From NCBI RefSeq assembly GCF_009746565.1, contig NZ_WRPN01000003.1, forward strand, positions 62,001 to 126,000: DNA of 64,000 nt. The letters are read 5' to 3'. This DNA is from Mariniflexile maritimum (lineage in GTDB: Bacteria; Bacteroidota; Bacteroidia; Flavobacteriales; Flavobacteriaceae). Below are positions 1 through 8,482 of the stretch, one piece after another. Within the stretch, counting starts at the first letter, position 1. Every line of letters begins with the position of its first letter. Below the pieces are notes generated by a model. It was not told where the DNA came from, did no database searches, and worked only from the letters and a program-made list of their open reading frames with translations. The position numbers and the translations under genes were made by a program.

Positions 1-755
1 TTGGTAAACCCGGTTTCGGTAAAAAGGGTGTTTAGGGTTTTAATGGAGTCGTTAATTTCTACGGCGGTTATCTCGGTACGTGGTACCATGACTTCGCGGG
101 CTTTTACTTCGGAAAATTCCAGGGCATTTTGGAATATCTGGATTTCAGAATCGACATCGTCGTGGGCTTCCACCGATTCCATTTGTTCGCTAATGTAATT
201 GCCCAATTCCACCTTTGTAAATGCCAATTGTATTTGGTCGCCCTCGGTTTTAAAGAGATGTTTCAAAACAAAATCGGAAATCCATATAACAAAATCGGAA
301 ATCCATGAGAACATAACATAAAACACATAAGCAGGTACAGCCAAGGCCTTTATTAAGGTGTTGGCATAAATTTGGAAAAACACTTTGGGCAAAAATTCGG
401 CCGTAATAAGGATGACCAGTGTTGAAATAATGGTTTGGGTTAGCAAACTAAAATCGGTAAACATGAGGTTTAAAAAACCATAAGGTGTTGGCATTAAGGA
501 TTGGAACCATGCCACCAACACATCGCCCATAAAAAACCCATAGATTACCAATGCAATATTGTTGCCAATAAGCATACTGGCAATGTACTTTGAGGGTTTT
601 TCGGTGAGCCTAGATAATATTTTTGGCAATAGCCCTTCTTGCTTTTTTTCGATTTCAATGTGTATTTTGTTTGAAGACACATACGCAATTTCCATACCCG
701 AAAAAAAGGCCGAAAGTATTAACGAGGCAAGAATGACGACACCATCAATACCCAT
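1..755 (-). CDS. CNNM/CBS-domain transporter (HlyC/CorC family), 3' end cut by window edge
   Basis: About 251 codons are visible from ATG at 755; the end lies outside the window. The N-terminus has a hydrophobic segment followed by an SGMEIAYVSSNK stretch, and further hydrophobic segments follow, which is the CNNM membrane domain. Near residue 220 the motif REVMVPRTEI marks the start of the CBS-pair region. The family is linked to divalent cation (Mg/Co) efflux or membrane homeostasis. Its ATG directly follows the TAA of the upstream small gene (756-758), so the two are probably translationally coupled. A 7-codon in-frame duplication (WISDFV twice, 267-306) sits in or next to the last membrane segment. 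GldE-like proteins share the fold, but no gliding gene is visible here. Confidence 0.85.
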   Translation of the reverse strand, partial: MGIDGVVILASLILSAFFSGMEIAYVSSNKIHIEIEKKQEGLLPKILSRLTEKPSKYIASMLIGNNIALVIYGFFMGDVLVAWFQSLMPTPYGFLNLMFTDFSLLTQTIISTLVILITAEFLPKVFFQIYANTLIKALAVPAYVFYVMFSWISDFVIWISDFVLKHLFKTEGDQIQLAFTKVELGNYISEQMESVEAHDDVDSEIQIFQNALEFSEVKAREVMVPRTEITAVEINDSIKTLNTLFTETGFT

Positions 756-950
756 TTATCTTGAATTGTTTTTGTCGTTATATTTCTTGGCAAATTTCCT
801 TCTAAAGAAATAGATAAAAATGGCCAAGGCAGCCAACCCAAAGGAAAGATAAGCGCCATGTACCCCATCTTGCCATTTTGAAATGCCGTCGTATAAAAAT
901 AATACGGCAAAAACGAGGTAGGCATATTGAAAGATTTTTGAGAAATTCAT
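756..950 (-). CDS. Small two-helix membrane protein
   Basis: A 64-residue protein with two hydrophobic stretches (about residues 8-22 and 32-48) and a basic tail (RRKFAKKYNDKNNSR). It ends exactly one base before the ATG of the CorC-like gene and follows lptC by about 80 bases. From what I know of Flavobacteriaceae, a short membrane protein is often found between lptC and a hemolysin-family gene, but no function is known to me. An overlapping frame at 719-925 was not chosen because it lacks the clean junction and the membrane-protein character. Confidence 0.7.
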   Translation of the reverse strand: MNFSKIFQYAYLVFAVLFLYDGISKWQDGVHGAYLSFGLAALAIFIYFFRRKFAKKYNDKNNSR

Positions 951-1031
951 GTTGAGATATTTATTATTGTAGCGTAAAGATAAATAAAATTGAAGTACAA
1001 CACTTTTAAATAAAATTGGAAGACACGGAAA

Positions 1032-1586
1032 TTAATCTTCTACGGTAACGTAACCGGTTACCTCAAGCACTTCGGCATTTGTGAATTTGGAGTTTGAATC
1101 GAATCCATTGCCGTTAATAATATCCTTTTCGGTGGTAAAGGTTACGGGCCTATTGGTAAACAACCATTCGTTTTTTTGGTCGTAATATAATTGTTCTGCT
1201 TTTAAAATATTGTTGTCGCTGGTAGTAATAAGCACGTTTCCCTGCAAATCTATTAGGTTTGTGGTGCTGTAAATGATGGCATAATCGGAAACGACCGTGC
1301 TTTTTTTATTGTCATCATCATACAAATATAATGTGATGCCGTCGGGAAATTCATCATAAGGAAAATTTCTGTTGGAAAAATCGAGCCGTTTCGGACTTAA
1401 TAGATTGGCGGTTACCCTACCCGAATCGGTATATTTTAAATCGATGTTTTCTGCAATGCCAATAGGCTCATTTTCTGAAATGCCCATTTTTTGTACCTGC
1501 TTTAAACCATCATTACATGAAAAAAACATAGTCACCAAAATTAAGGTGACTATGTTGGGTATTTTATATATACGTTGTTTTTTCAT
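1032..1586 (-). CDS. lptC: LPS export ABC transporter periplasmic protein LptC
   Basis: A 184-residue protein with a lipoprotein-type N-terminus (MKKQRIYKI, hydrophobic core, then FFSC). The body fits the LptC/OstA-like beta-strand repeat: IDLKYTDSGRVTANLLSP, YDEFPDGITLYLYD, AIIYSTTNLIDLQGNVLITT, ILKAEQLYYDQKNEWLFTNRPVTF and NGNGFDSN. LptC is the bitopic or lipid-anchored bridge that passes LPS from LptBFG to LptA. The start at 1586 is preferred over the upstream ATG at 1625 because it begins the signal peptide; it overlaps the stop of the TPR gene by one base (TAATG). Confidence 0.85.
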   Translation of the reverse strand: MKKQRIYKIPNIVTLILVTMFFSCNDGLKQVQKMGISENEPIGIAENIDLKYTDSGRVTANLLSPKRLDFSNRNFPYDEFPDGITLYLYDDDNKKSTVVSDYAIIYSTTNLIDLQGNVLITTSDNNILKAEQLYYDQKNEWLFTNRPVTFTTEKDIINGNGFDSNSKFTNAEVLEVTGYVTVED

Positions 1587-2968
1587 TAGATTTTTGGCAC
1601 GGTAACCGAAGCCCCTATCCAACAACCAATTTTAATGGTTTGCCCACCATTGCCGGCAGTGAATATATCTGCTTTTGAAGGTGCTTTAGCCAAATAGTTT
1701 TGGGCATTTTGTTCGGAAGCGTTTCTTAAAGTAGGATCGAATTTTCCTGCTTTTCTAGCTTCATCGGCCGCTAACCAATATACTGCCCGCTTGTTAAAGT
1801 TGGTATCGCCACAATCGTTCGCACTAGCGGCATACATAGAAGCTATTGCTAAATATGGACGGCCGTTTGAAGGATTGAACTTTAAAGCCTGTTGGTAATA
1901 ACTTCTGGCCTTACCGTAATTGCCTCTTGATTTTAGTTTGGATGCAATTCTACTATACAAATTAGATTTTTTAAAGCTATCGGTTTCTAAACTAATGGCT
2001 TCTTCGTAAAACGAAATCGCTTCATTGGTTTTGCCCTCTTTATCCTTTAATATCCCTAAATAATAAGCTGAATTAGCCGATGGACTTAACGCATGGTACG
2101 CGTTTACCAACTTAAAGAACATCGGGTCGTCGGTACAATCTTTTTCAGACATTTTACCTGCAGCCCTTTGTAACCATACGGCATTATCTTTATTGGCATC
2201 AAAATTCTTTTTGTACAAAGGAATCAAGATATCACAATTGGCACGTGTACCCATTTTTTCGTCGATGCCCGAAGCAATTAAATCGTAATTGGTTAAATAG
2301 CTTTCGTAATAGGCTTTATATTGGGCTTCTTTGCTAGTTAACTCGGTTCCCGCCTCAATTTTCTCGTTCAGCTCGTTAAGACTTTCAGAGTAGTTTTTCA
2401 CTTCGTTCTCTACTTTTTCAACAATATCGTCGTATTTATCGAACAATTCTTCAGCAGGTTTTTTTCCCGCATCAAACATATCAACCATTAAGGAGAAGTA
2501 AGTATATAAACTTTGAGGGTTTGTAAAGGTGTCCTTATCCAAGGTATAGGCGGCGTTAAAGCACTCGTACAGCTCTTCGTCCGTTTTGTTTAAAAGGGCT
2601 TTGTTGTCGTACATTAATTGGCACGATTGCGCTGCATACTCCCCTGCTGGTGTTTTATCAGGAAAATTTTCAACCCTTTCACTCCAAAGTTTTACCAAAT
2701 CGTTAATAAAAGGCACTTTATCAGCACCGTTTGCATTGGCTATTTTGTCCTCTAAAATTTTTTGTCCATCTATATAAATAGCATTGTTAAATTTTGGGCA
2801 TTTTTTTCTAACGTCCATCCAGGGTTGGTAGGCCGCTTCGTAATTTTTTGCTTTTACATACTCATGGAAAATAGACAGTTTCGTCATGCACTCTTCATCT
2901 TGCTGTGCAAATCCCATATTTAACCCAATAAATACCAGTGCTAGTACTAATGTAATTTTTGTTTTCAT
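1586..2968 (-). CDS. Secreted TPR-repeat protein
   Basis: A 460-residue protein with a signal peptide (MKTKITLVLALVFIGLNMGFAQQ) and tetratricopeptide repeats in the C-terminal half (for example SANSAYYLGILKDKEGKTNE and KSRGNYGKARSYYQQALKFN). The last 60 residues include conserved Cys positions and the end IGCWIGASVTVPKI. It lies between an outer-membrane protein gene and lptC in one strand-coherent operon and overlaps lptC by one base. A periplasmic scaffold role in envelope assembly is an inference from context; I cannot assign a specific function. Confidence 0.8.
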   Translation of the reverse strand: MKTKITLVLALVFIGLNMGFAQQDEECMTKLSIFHEYVKAKNYEAAYQPWMDVRKKCPKFNNAIYIDGQKILEDKIANANGADKVPFINDLVKLWSERVENFPDKTPAGEYAAQSCQLMYDNKALLNKTDEELYECFNAAYTLDKDTFTNPQSLYTYFSLMVDMFDAGKKPAEELFDKYDDIVEKVENEVKNYSESLNELNEKIEAGTELTSKEAQYKAYYESYLTNYDLIASGIDEKMGTRANCDILIPLYKKNFDANKDNAVWLQRAAGKMSEKDCTDDPMFFKLVNAYHALSPSANSAYYLGILKDKEGKTNEAISFYEEAISLETDSFKKSNLYSRIASKLKSRGNYGKARSYYQQALKFNPSNGRPYLAIASMYAASANDCGDTNFNKRAVYWLAADEARKAGKFDPTLRNASEQNAQNYLAKAPSKADIFTAGNGGQTIKIGCWIGASVTVPKI

Positions 2969-2992
2969 GATAAAAATAATAATGTTTCGCTG

Positions 2993-4300
2993 TTAGTCAT
3001 ATTTCCTTTTATTAAACCATCTATCGTTCAAAGATAAACTTATTTGGAAATTTATAAAATTCTCTTGTATTAAATTACTGTTTGTTGTTCCTCTTTTTCC
3101 AAATTCAAAACCTAGGTTGGCGTTTGAGAAAAAACTCCCTACGGGTAGTCCCACTCCAAAAGACATGCCAAACTCGTTTATCGATTCATTTTCTATATTT
3201 AAACCCGTTTTTTCAAAGTGCAACCCTGCTCTGTAAACCGCTCTTTTAAAGTAGCTTGAAAAGGAATTGTACTGCGGAATGTAGAACCCGCCCAAGGCTA
3301 TGGTTGAAGCGTCTTCATAGGCTGTGCCGGTTCTTGTGTACAACTTATTGGAAAAATTACTGGTTTTTTGTGAGGTATATTCGGTGCCCACAAACCATTT
3401 TCTGGGTTCGCCTATACCAACGCCTACTGAAAATTTTGAAGGCATGACCAAATCGGTTTCCTTCAGGCCCAGGTCTTCCAAATTGGTATCTATTGTTTTC
3501 ACCGGAAACTCTTGCCCTGTTGATGTGCTAATGGAAATGGTGGAAGTGGACCTTTGGTTTTGTGAGGCCAAATTACTTTCTGGCATGTAGGTAAGGCCAG
3601 AGACCAATTCCAGCTTTTCGTTCAACATTTTTTTATAGGAAAGGCCAAAATTGAAGTTAACGCCACTTAAATCGGAACGGTTGTTTTCCCTAGATTGGTA
3701 TTGCGTTGGAAAACCATCGTCATCATAACGAAAAGCGATGCTGCTGTTTTGTATGTTGCCAAAGTTGTATTGAAAATCGATACCCGCGCTCAAGTCTTTT
3801 GTAATTTGGTAACCTAGCCCCAGAAATGCCTTATTTAGTCCGCCTTGGCCTCGAAATTTATAGGAAATGTTGCCATCGCTATCAATGGATTCCAATTTAT
3901 ATCCTACGGAAGTGAAGGGCAACAGCCCAAAGCCAAAACCAAATTTCCCAACGGGAACGGACAATGCCAAATAATCAAACGTAGAAGATGCTGCCTTTTC
4001 GCTTCCTGAGTTGCTTTTTAAGTTCAGTTTTGATGAACTTCCGCCAACGGTAAACTTTACGGGCCTGCTTTCATTATTTAAAATCTCTAGGTTGTTTCCT
4101 GCATAAGAAGCGGGATTGCGTAAATTAATATGGATGCTATCGGTATAAATACTTAAACCGCCCATACTTCTGTTTTCAACGGTTCCCTTAAATTTAAGGC
4201 TTCCAATGCCGTAGAAGGAGTAAGGAGATGCCGTTCCTTCTTGCGCATAACTACTTATTGTAAAAACTGCAATAAAAACTAATACAAGTTTTTTTATCAT
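2993..4300 (-). CDS. Outer-membrane beta-barrel protein of unknown function
   Basis: A 435-residue protein with a signal peptide (MIKKLVLVFIAVFTISSYAQ), then GTASPYSFYGIGSLKFKG and alternating amphipathic strands ending in FQISLSLNDRWFNKRKYD, a typical barrel-type finish. FadL/OmpP1-like architecture is possible. Its ATG overlaps the coaX stop by 4 bases (ATGA at 4297-4300), so it is co-translated with coaX. From memory, a coaX, barrel protein, TPR protein, lptC order recurs in flavobacteria, which hints at an envelope role, but that is inference. Confidence 0.75.
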   Translation of the reverse strand: MIKKLVLVFIAVFTISSYAQEGTASPYSFYGIGSLKFKGTVENRSMGGLSIYTDSIHINLRNPASYAGNNLEILNNESRPVKFTVGGSSSKLNLKSNSGSEKAASSTFDYLALSVPVGKFGFGFGLLPFTSVGYKLESIDSDGNISYKFRGQGGLNKAFLGLGYQITKDLSAGIDFQYNFGNIQNSSIAFRYDDDGFPTQYQSRENNRSDLSGVNFNFGLSYKKMLNEKLELVSGLTYMPESNLASQNQRSTSTISISTSTGQEFPVKTIDTNLEDLGLKETDLVMPSKFSVGVGIGEPRKWFVGTEYTSQKTSNFSNKLYTRTGTAYEDASTIALGGFYIPQYNSFSSYFKRAVYRAGLHFEKTGLNIENESINEFGMSFGVGLPVGSFFSNANLGFEFGKRGTTNSNLIQENFINFQISLSLNDRWFNKRKYD

Positions 4301-5028
4301 TCGTTTGAATTAAATTGTAAAATAAAGTTCAGTCCTTCTAAAAGAAAATTTGAAGTCGCAAATATGCTACTTTTTAATTGTTTAGACAAGAAATTACTAT
4401 CGCCTCCTGTTAAAATAACTGTTAAATGTGGATATTTTTGTTTGTAATCCCCAATAACACCATCAATTTCCTTTAAAACGCCGTACACTACGCCCGAGTG
4501 GATTGCCTCTTTTGTTGAGTTTCCAATAATGTTTTTGGGCCGTTCTATATCCAATAACGGTAAATTGGCCGTTAAATTATGAAGCGATTTATAGCGCATT
4601 TGCAACCCCGGGGCTATGGCACCTCCCAGATATTCACGAGACTTGTTAACAAAATCGTATGTTATGCAGCTGCCAGCATCGATAACAAGCACATCGTTTT
4701 CGGGATAATGTTGCACAGCGGCACTTACAAGCGCCAGCCTATCAGCACCCAGTGTTTTGGGCGTTTCGTAAAGATTCTTGAACGGGAGTTTGGTATTGAA
4801 ATCTAGGTGTACCACCTCAATAAGACTTTTTAAGGCCTGAACATCGGCTGCATTTAATTTGCCAACCGATGAAAGTATGGCTTTTTTGATGGCCGTAAAT
4901 TTTTTGAGGATGACTTTAATTTCATCTAAAACAGCATGCAGCGTAACCGCTTTTTTATGTATCATTTGGTCGCCTTCAAATACCGCTAGTTTAACAAAAG
5001 TATTTCCAACATCAATTATTAAGTTCAT
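4297..5028 (-). CDS. coaX: Type III pantothenate kinase
   Basis: Phosphorylates pantothenate, the first step of coenzyme A synthesis. From ATG 5028 the protein is 243 residues, the usual CoaX length. It starts MNLIIDVGNTFVKLAVFEGD, the ASKHA phosphate-1 motif, and contains LGADRLALVSAA and DVLVIDAGSCITYDFV (second phosphate motif and catalytic Asp) followed by GGAIAPGLQMRYKSLH. The longer ORF starting at 5109 adds 27 residues that are not part of the family. It is the first gene of the minus-strand operon ending in the CorC-like gene. Confidence 0.93.
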   Translation of the reverse strand: MNLIIDVGNTFVKLAVFEGDQMIHKKAVTLHAVLDEIKVILKKFTAIKKAILSSVGKLNAADVQALKSLIEVVHLDFNTKLPFKNLYETPKTLGADRLALVSAAVQHYPENDVLVIDAGSCITYDFVNKSREYLGGAIAPGLQMRYKSLHNLTANLPLLDIERPKNIIGNSTKEAIHSGVVYGVLKEIDGVIGDYKQKYPHLTVILTGGDSNFLSKQLKSSIFATSNFLLEGLNFILQFNSNE

Positions 5029-5164
5029 ATAACCTACAAAAACCACAAATTTACAAAACACTAAATAATAATAATCGCTATTTAACTTATTATATTGATT
5101 ACAAATCATATAACACCATTTAATACAATTGCTAAAAAAAATGATGCTATTTTTGTGTTTTTAT

Positions 5165-5196
5165 TTTGGTGAATAACAAAAATGAGTATATATTTG
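5165..5196 (+). promoter_or_regulatory. Bacteroidota-type promoter for tRNA-Phe
   Basis: TTTG at 5165-5168 and TATATTTG at 5189-5196 match the TTTG/TAnnTTTG consensus with a 20-base spacer, just upstream of the tRNA. Confidence 0.75.
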
Positions 5197-5211
5197 CATC
5201 CGCTTTAGCGA

Positions 5212-5284
5212 GGTACCTTAGCTCAGTTGGTAGAGCAAAGGACTGAAAATCCTTGTGTCCCTGGTTCGATTCCTGGAGGTACCA
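5212..5284 (+). tRNA. tRNA-Phe (anticodon GAA)
   Basis: A 73-base cloverleaf. The 7-bp acceptor stem pairs GGTACCT (5212-5218) with AGGTACC (5277-5283), with discriminator A at 5284. The D-loop GCTCAGTTGGTAGAGC and the T-arm CTGGTTCGATTCCTGG are canonical. The anticodon loop has GAA at 5245-5247, flanked by the usual T and A. No CCA end is encoded. It is a single tRNA with its own promoter and terminator. Confidence 0.97.
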
Positions 5285-5298
5285 CAAAAAAAAAAAGC

Positions 5299-5335
5299 AA
5301 ACCCTTTATAATCAATTGATTGTAAAGGGTTTTTT
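5299..5335 (+). terminator. Rho-independent terminator after tRNA-Phe
   Basis: A 15-bp inverted repeat, AAACCCTTTATAATC against GATTGTAAAGGGTTT, has one G-U pair and an AATT loop, and is followed by a T run. Confidence 0.85.
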
Positions 5336-5471
5336 AATTTGAAGGAATTTTATAGATGACGAATTTAATAATCTTTCCAAATACCTGAACCAAGTCAAGC
5401 TTAACCATTTAAACACAAAAGCCCATGTAAATTGACATCTACACGGACCTTTTTATACTCAAAAAAAAAGT

Positions 5472-5741
5472 TTAACTCACTTTTTGTTTTTCTTTCATTT
5501 TTTCTAGCAGCATGAGTTCGTGCTGGATTTGCTCTTTCCTTTCGTTGAATTTGCGAACGCGCTCATCAATAATGGCTTGTTTCTTAATGCTTTCCTCGCG
5601 CCTCAAAGCTTCTATTTCAATATCCCTTTTTTTGTTTCTTCGCTCTTTAATTTTTTCAAATGCCACCGAAAAATAGGCATAGCCATACATACTTAAAAAC
5701 AATAAGGCGATAATACCCAATATAACGTAACCGTTTTCCAT
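5472..5741 (-). CDS. Small single-pass membrane protein with coiled coil
   Basis: An 89-residue protein. One transmembrane helix (residues about 5-24, GYVILGIIALLFLSMYGYAY) is followed by a highly charged helix rich in E, K and R (KERRNKKRDIEIEALRREES and onward), probably a cytosolic coiled coil. I do not recognise a named family. It stands alone, about 190 bases downstream of the rhodanese genes on the same strand. Confidence 0.6.
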   Translation of the reverse strand: MENGYVILGIIALLFLSMYGYAYFSVAFEKIKERRNKKRDIEIEALRREESIKKQAIIDERVRKFNERKEQIQHELMLLEKMKEKQKVS

Positions 5742-5930
5742 ATCCTTTAAATTTACAATTAAATTTGCCCTGTTTAGTACTAAAACCTGAACTTAAGTAA
5801 AGGTAATGAAAAGGCTTTTTTACTAAAAATAAAAAAGATGAAGTACCAAAAAAAAACTTCCAAACGCAAATTATCGACAAAACACAAAATGCTATTGTCA
5901 AATTAAGGTATTTAAGCTGCGTAATTATGC

Positions 5931-6326
5931 CTATTGCACTGTTTTAAACCCAGCGCCGGTCCACTTCAAAATACCTCCTTCCAAATGGTATAAATGGGTA
6001 TATCCTGCCTTTAAAAATAAGTCGATGCTCTTACTGCTCCTATTTCCAGATCGGCAATAAATAAGTAAGGGTTTTTGTTTGTCCAAAGCAGTAATGTCAT
6101 CAGGGAATGAAGCGGACAAAAAATCGATATTTATAGCATGTTCTATATGGCCTTCCCTAAACTCCTTGGGCGTTCTTACATCAATAACTTGAACGGAATC
6201 GTTTTGAAGCAGAACATGGGCTTCATTGGGCGTTACAAGCGCTAACTGATGTTGTGCTGTAGTTTGCTTACAACCAAATCCTGATGCGCCCAATACCAAA
6301 CAACATAGAATAAATAACTTTTTCAT
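5931..6326 (-). CDS. Exported rhodanese-domain protein
   Basis: A 131-residue protein with a signal or lipoprotein-like N-terminus (MKKLFILCCLVLGASGFGCKQ) and one rhodanese domain: VQVIDVRTPKEFREGHIEHAINID, then the active loop LLIYCRSGNRS with catalytic Cys. It probably transfers or senses sulfane sulfur in the periplasm; the substrate cannot be read from sequence. It lies 11 bases after the cytosolic rhodanese gene and shares the CRSGNRS loop, so the pair probably arose by duplication. Confidence 0.85.
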   Translation of the reverse strand: MKKLFILCCLVLGASGFGCKQTTAQHQLALVTPNEAHVLLQNDSVQVIDVRTPKEFREGHIEHAINIDFLSASFPDDITALDKQKPLLIYCRSGNRSSKSIDLFLKAGYTHLYHLEGGILKWTGAGFKTVQ

Positions 6327-6337
6327 GTGTGCGTTTT

Positions 6338-6655
6338 TTAATCCATATCAACTACATCGCCTTCCCATTCCAACATGCCACCAAGTAAATTATAGGCATT
6401 GTTAAAACCCAATTTTTCCATAATGGCGCAGGCTTGCCCGCTTCGGTTGCCCGAGCGGCAGTACACGTAATAGTTTTTTGTTTTGTCCAAAGTTTCTAGC
6501 GCATCAATAAACCCTTGACCTTTGTGGATGTCTATATGAATGGCATTTGGTATAATACCGTCGGCAACTTCGGCATCGGTTCTTACGTCTAGTATAACGG
6601 CGTTATGGTCGCTTTCCAATTGCGATACCCACTCTTCTTGTGTTAAATCTTCCAT
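6338..6655 (-). CDS. Cytosolic rhodanese-domain protein
   Basis: A 105-residue single-domain rhodanese without a signal peptide. Motifs are AVILDVRTDAEVADGIIPNAIHID and the active loop YYVYCRSGNRSGQA with catalytic Cys, ending GGMLEWEGDVVDMD. It is the first gene of a two-gene rhodanese operon that diverges from the trp operon. Thiosulfate or persulfide sulfurtransferase activity is expected for the family; the partner is unknown. Confidence 0.88.
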   Translation of the reverse strand: MEDLTQEEWVSQLESDHNAVILDVRTDAEVADGIIPNAIHIDIHKGQGFIDALETLDKTKNYYVYCRSGNRSGQACAIMEKLGFNNAYNLLGGMLEWEGDVVDMD

Positions 6656-6725
6656 TTCAAAATAAGTTAATAACGTGCAAAATTAATACATCTAACACAG
6701 ATAGTTGAAAAAAAAATCTTAAAGT

Positions 6726-6757
6726 ATTGCGTAATTATATTTTCATTTCTATATTTG
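6726..6757 (+). promoter_or_regulatory. trp operon promoter
   Basis: ATTG at 6726-6729 and TATATTTG at 6750-6757 are 20 bases apart, a good TTTG/TAnnTTTG match. Transcription would start near 6762-6765, about 15 bases before the leader-peptide ATG. Confidence 0.7.
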
Positions 6758-6778
6758 AACACTTTAAAAACATAAAAA

Positions 6779-6841
6779 ATGAAATCAATTTTAAACAATA
6801 CTTGGTGGTGGCACTTGCTTAACTTACGTTTCGTGAAGTAA
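6779..6841 (+). CDS. trpL: trp leader peptide (attenuator control peptide)
   Basis: A 20-codon ORF starting MKSILNNT, followed by three consecutive Trp codons (TGG TGG TGG, 6803-6811) and ending in TAA at 6839-6841. It lies between the predicted trp promoter and a strong terminator upstream of trpE. By the classical attenuation model, ribosomes stall at the Trp codons when charged tRNA-Trp is scarce. The last codons contain the sequence TCGTGAA (6831-6837), which is complementary to the terminator loop region, so the position of the ribosome on this ORF should decide the downstream fold. Confidence 0.9.
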   Translation: MKSILNNTWWWHLLNLRFVK

Positions 6842-6872
6842 AACCCTAGTATATTTAAAATTTCAAATATCC

Positions 6873-6905
6873 AAAAGGCTTGTCGTTCACGACAGGCCTT
6901 TTTTT
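6873..6905 (+). terminator. trp attenuator terminator hairpin
   Basis: AAAAGGCTTGTCG (6873-6885) pairs with CGACAGGCCTTTT (6890-6902): 13 pairs with one U-G, a TTCA loop and a T run. TTCACGA (6886-6892), spanning the loop and the first bases of the 3' arm, is exactly complementary to TCGTGAA at 6831-6837 inside the leader ORF. That alternative pairing would break the terminator when the ribosome stalls at the Trp codons. Confidence 0.88.
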
Positions 6906-6937
6906 AATACCAAAACACTGAAAACAAAATTAGGATA

Positions 6938-8341
6938 ATGACAACATTCAACCTATACACCCATTACAAAAAAATTCTGGCAGACACCATTACGCCCGTT
7001 AGTATTTATTTGAAGGTAAGGGACAAATACCCAAACAGTATTTTGCTGGAAAGTAGCGATTACCATGCCAACGACAATAGTTTTTCATACATCTGTTTTA
7101 ACCCGATTGCCACCATTAAAGTTGAAAACGAAACCATTTACCAAACCTTTCCCGATGGAAGCGAAACAGCTGAACCCATAAACAAAAGTACCAATGTTGC
7201 CGAAGAAATAAACCAATTTACCAAACGTTTTAAGGTGAATTCCGAAGAAGATTTCAAATTTATAAACAACGGTATTTTTGGCTATATCGCTTATGATGCG
7301 GTACGGTATTTTGAGGATGTGCACATTTCAAAAAAGGAAAATTCCATACAAATACCCGATGTTAATTACGCGGTTTACCAAAACATCATAGCCATTAACC
7401 ATTATAAAAACGAAGCCTATATTTTTGCGCATTGCTTTAATACTGAACCTAATATTGATGAAATTGACCATTTGATCAAGGTAAAGAACTTTGCTTCCTA
7501 TAATTTTGCCGCAAGCGGAAACATTGCCTCCAACTTAACGGATGATGAATACAAACACCATGTGGAATTGGCCAAAAAACACTGTGGCCGTGGCGATGTG
7601 TTCCAACTGGTTTTGTCCAAGAGTTTTTCACAGGCATTTAAGGGCGATGAATTTAACGTGTACCGTGCCTTGCGAAGCATCAACCCGTCGCCCTATTTGT
7701 TTTATTTCGACTACGGAAATTTTAAAATATTTGGAAGTTCGCCCGAAGCGCAACTTATAGTAAGCAACGGAAAGGCCGAAATACACCCCATAGCCGGCAC
7801 CTTTAAGCGCACTGGCAACGATATTCAAGATGCCGAATTGGCCAAAAAGTTGGTGGTTGATGCCAAGGAAAACGCCGAACACGTGATGCTGGTAGATTTG
7901 GCGCGAAACGATTTAAGCCGCCACGGCAGTAATGTTACCGTAGATACCTACCGGGAAGTGCAGTTTTTTTCGCACGTCATCCACTTGGTAAGCAAGGTTA
8001 CAGGGCAAAAACACAAAGAAACGGCCACAATGCAAGTAGTGGCCGACACCTTTCCTGCGGGCACCTTGAGCGGCGCGCCCAAACACCGCGCCATGCAATT
8101 GATTGAGCAATACGAAAAAACAAGTCGCTCCTTTTACGGTGGTGCCATTGGGTTTATGGATTTTGAAGGCAACTTTAACCACGCCATAATGATTCGTACC
8201 TTTTTAAGCAAAAACCACAAACTGCATTGGCAGGCAGGCGCAGGCCTGGTTTCAAAATCGGAGCCTGAAAACGAATTGCAGGAAGTTTACAATAAATTAG
8301 GTGCCTTAACAAAGGCAATTGAATTGGCTGAGGACATTTAA
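6938..8341 (+). CDS. trpE: Anthranilate synthase component I
   Basis: Converts chorismate, with ammonia delivered by TrpG, to anthranilate. The 467 residues are standard length. SILLESSDYHANDNSFSY carries the LLES-type motif at the tryptophan feedback site. The chorismate-binding core is complete: GSSPEAQL, IAGTFKRTG, MLVDLARNDLSRHG, FPAGTLSGAPKHRAMQ, GAIGFM and GAGLVSKSEPENE. It is the first structural gene after the attenuator, so supply is controlled both by leader translation and probably by feedback inhibition. Confidence 0.96.
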   Translation: MTTFNLYTHYKKILADTITPVSIYLKVRDKYPNSILLESSDYHANDNSFSYICFNPIATIKVENETIYQTFPDGSETAEPINKSTNVAEEINQFTKRFKVNSEEDFKFINNGIFGYIAYDAVRYFEDVHISKKENSIQIPDVNYAVYQNIIAINHYKNEAYIFAHCFNTEPNIDEIDHLIKVKNFASYNFAASGNIASNLTDDEYKHHVELAKKHCGRGDVFQLVLSKSFSQAFKGDEFNVYRALRSINPSPYLFYFDYGNFKIFGSSPEAQLIVSNGKAEIHPIAGTFKRTGNDIQDAELAKKLVVDAKENAEHVMLVDLARNDLSRHGSNVTVDTYREVQFFSHVIHLVSKVTGQKHKETATMQVVADTFPAGTLSGAPKHRAMQLIEQYEKTSRSFYGGAIGFMDFEGNFNHAIMIRTFLSKNHKLHWQAGAGLVSKSEPENELQEVYNKLGALTKAIELAEDI

Positions 8342-8417
8342 TGAGGACCTTACCAAGCATATCGCTACAAATGCGGCGTATCCACGATTTCAATTTTTAA
8401 AATATAAATGCTTGAAT

Positions 8418-8466
8418 AATCCCTAAAGCAAACAAGACCCACAGCTTTTTAAAACCTGTGAGGCCT
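8418..8466 (+). repeat. Degenerate copy of the trp-operon palindromic repeat
   Basis: The segment AATCCCTAAAGCAAACAAGA, then a degenerate inverted repeat around TTTTTAAAACCTGTGAGG, matches the element at 13050-13101 over its whole length. It lies between trpE and trpG. The left arm has decayed (ACCCACAGC) so the hairpin is imperfect. Confidence 0.75.
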
Positions 8467-8482
8467 CTAAAAAAAGAAAAAA

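Noticed and set aside
719-925. 68-codon ORF overlapping the small membrane protein gene
   Set aside because: Another frame of 756-950; that gene has the exact TAA-ATG junction with the next gene.
6338-6778. Riboswitch or T-box in the trp upstream region
   Set aside because: The short leader with a WWW peptide and terminator explains the region; no conserved T-box sequence is visible.
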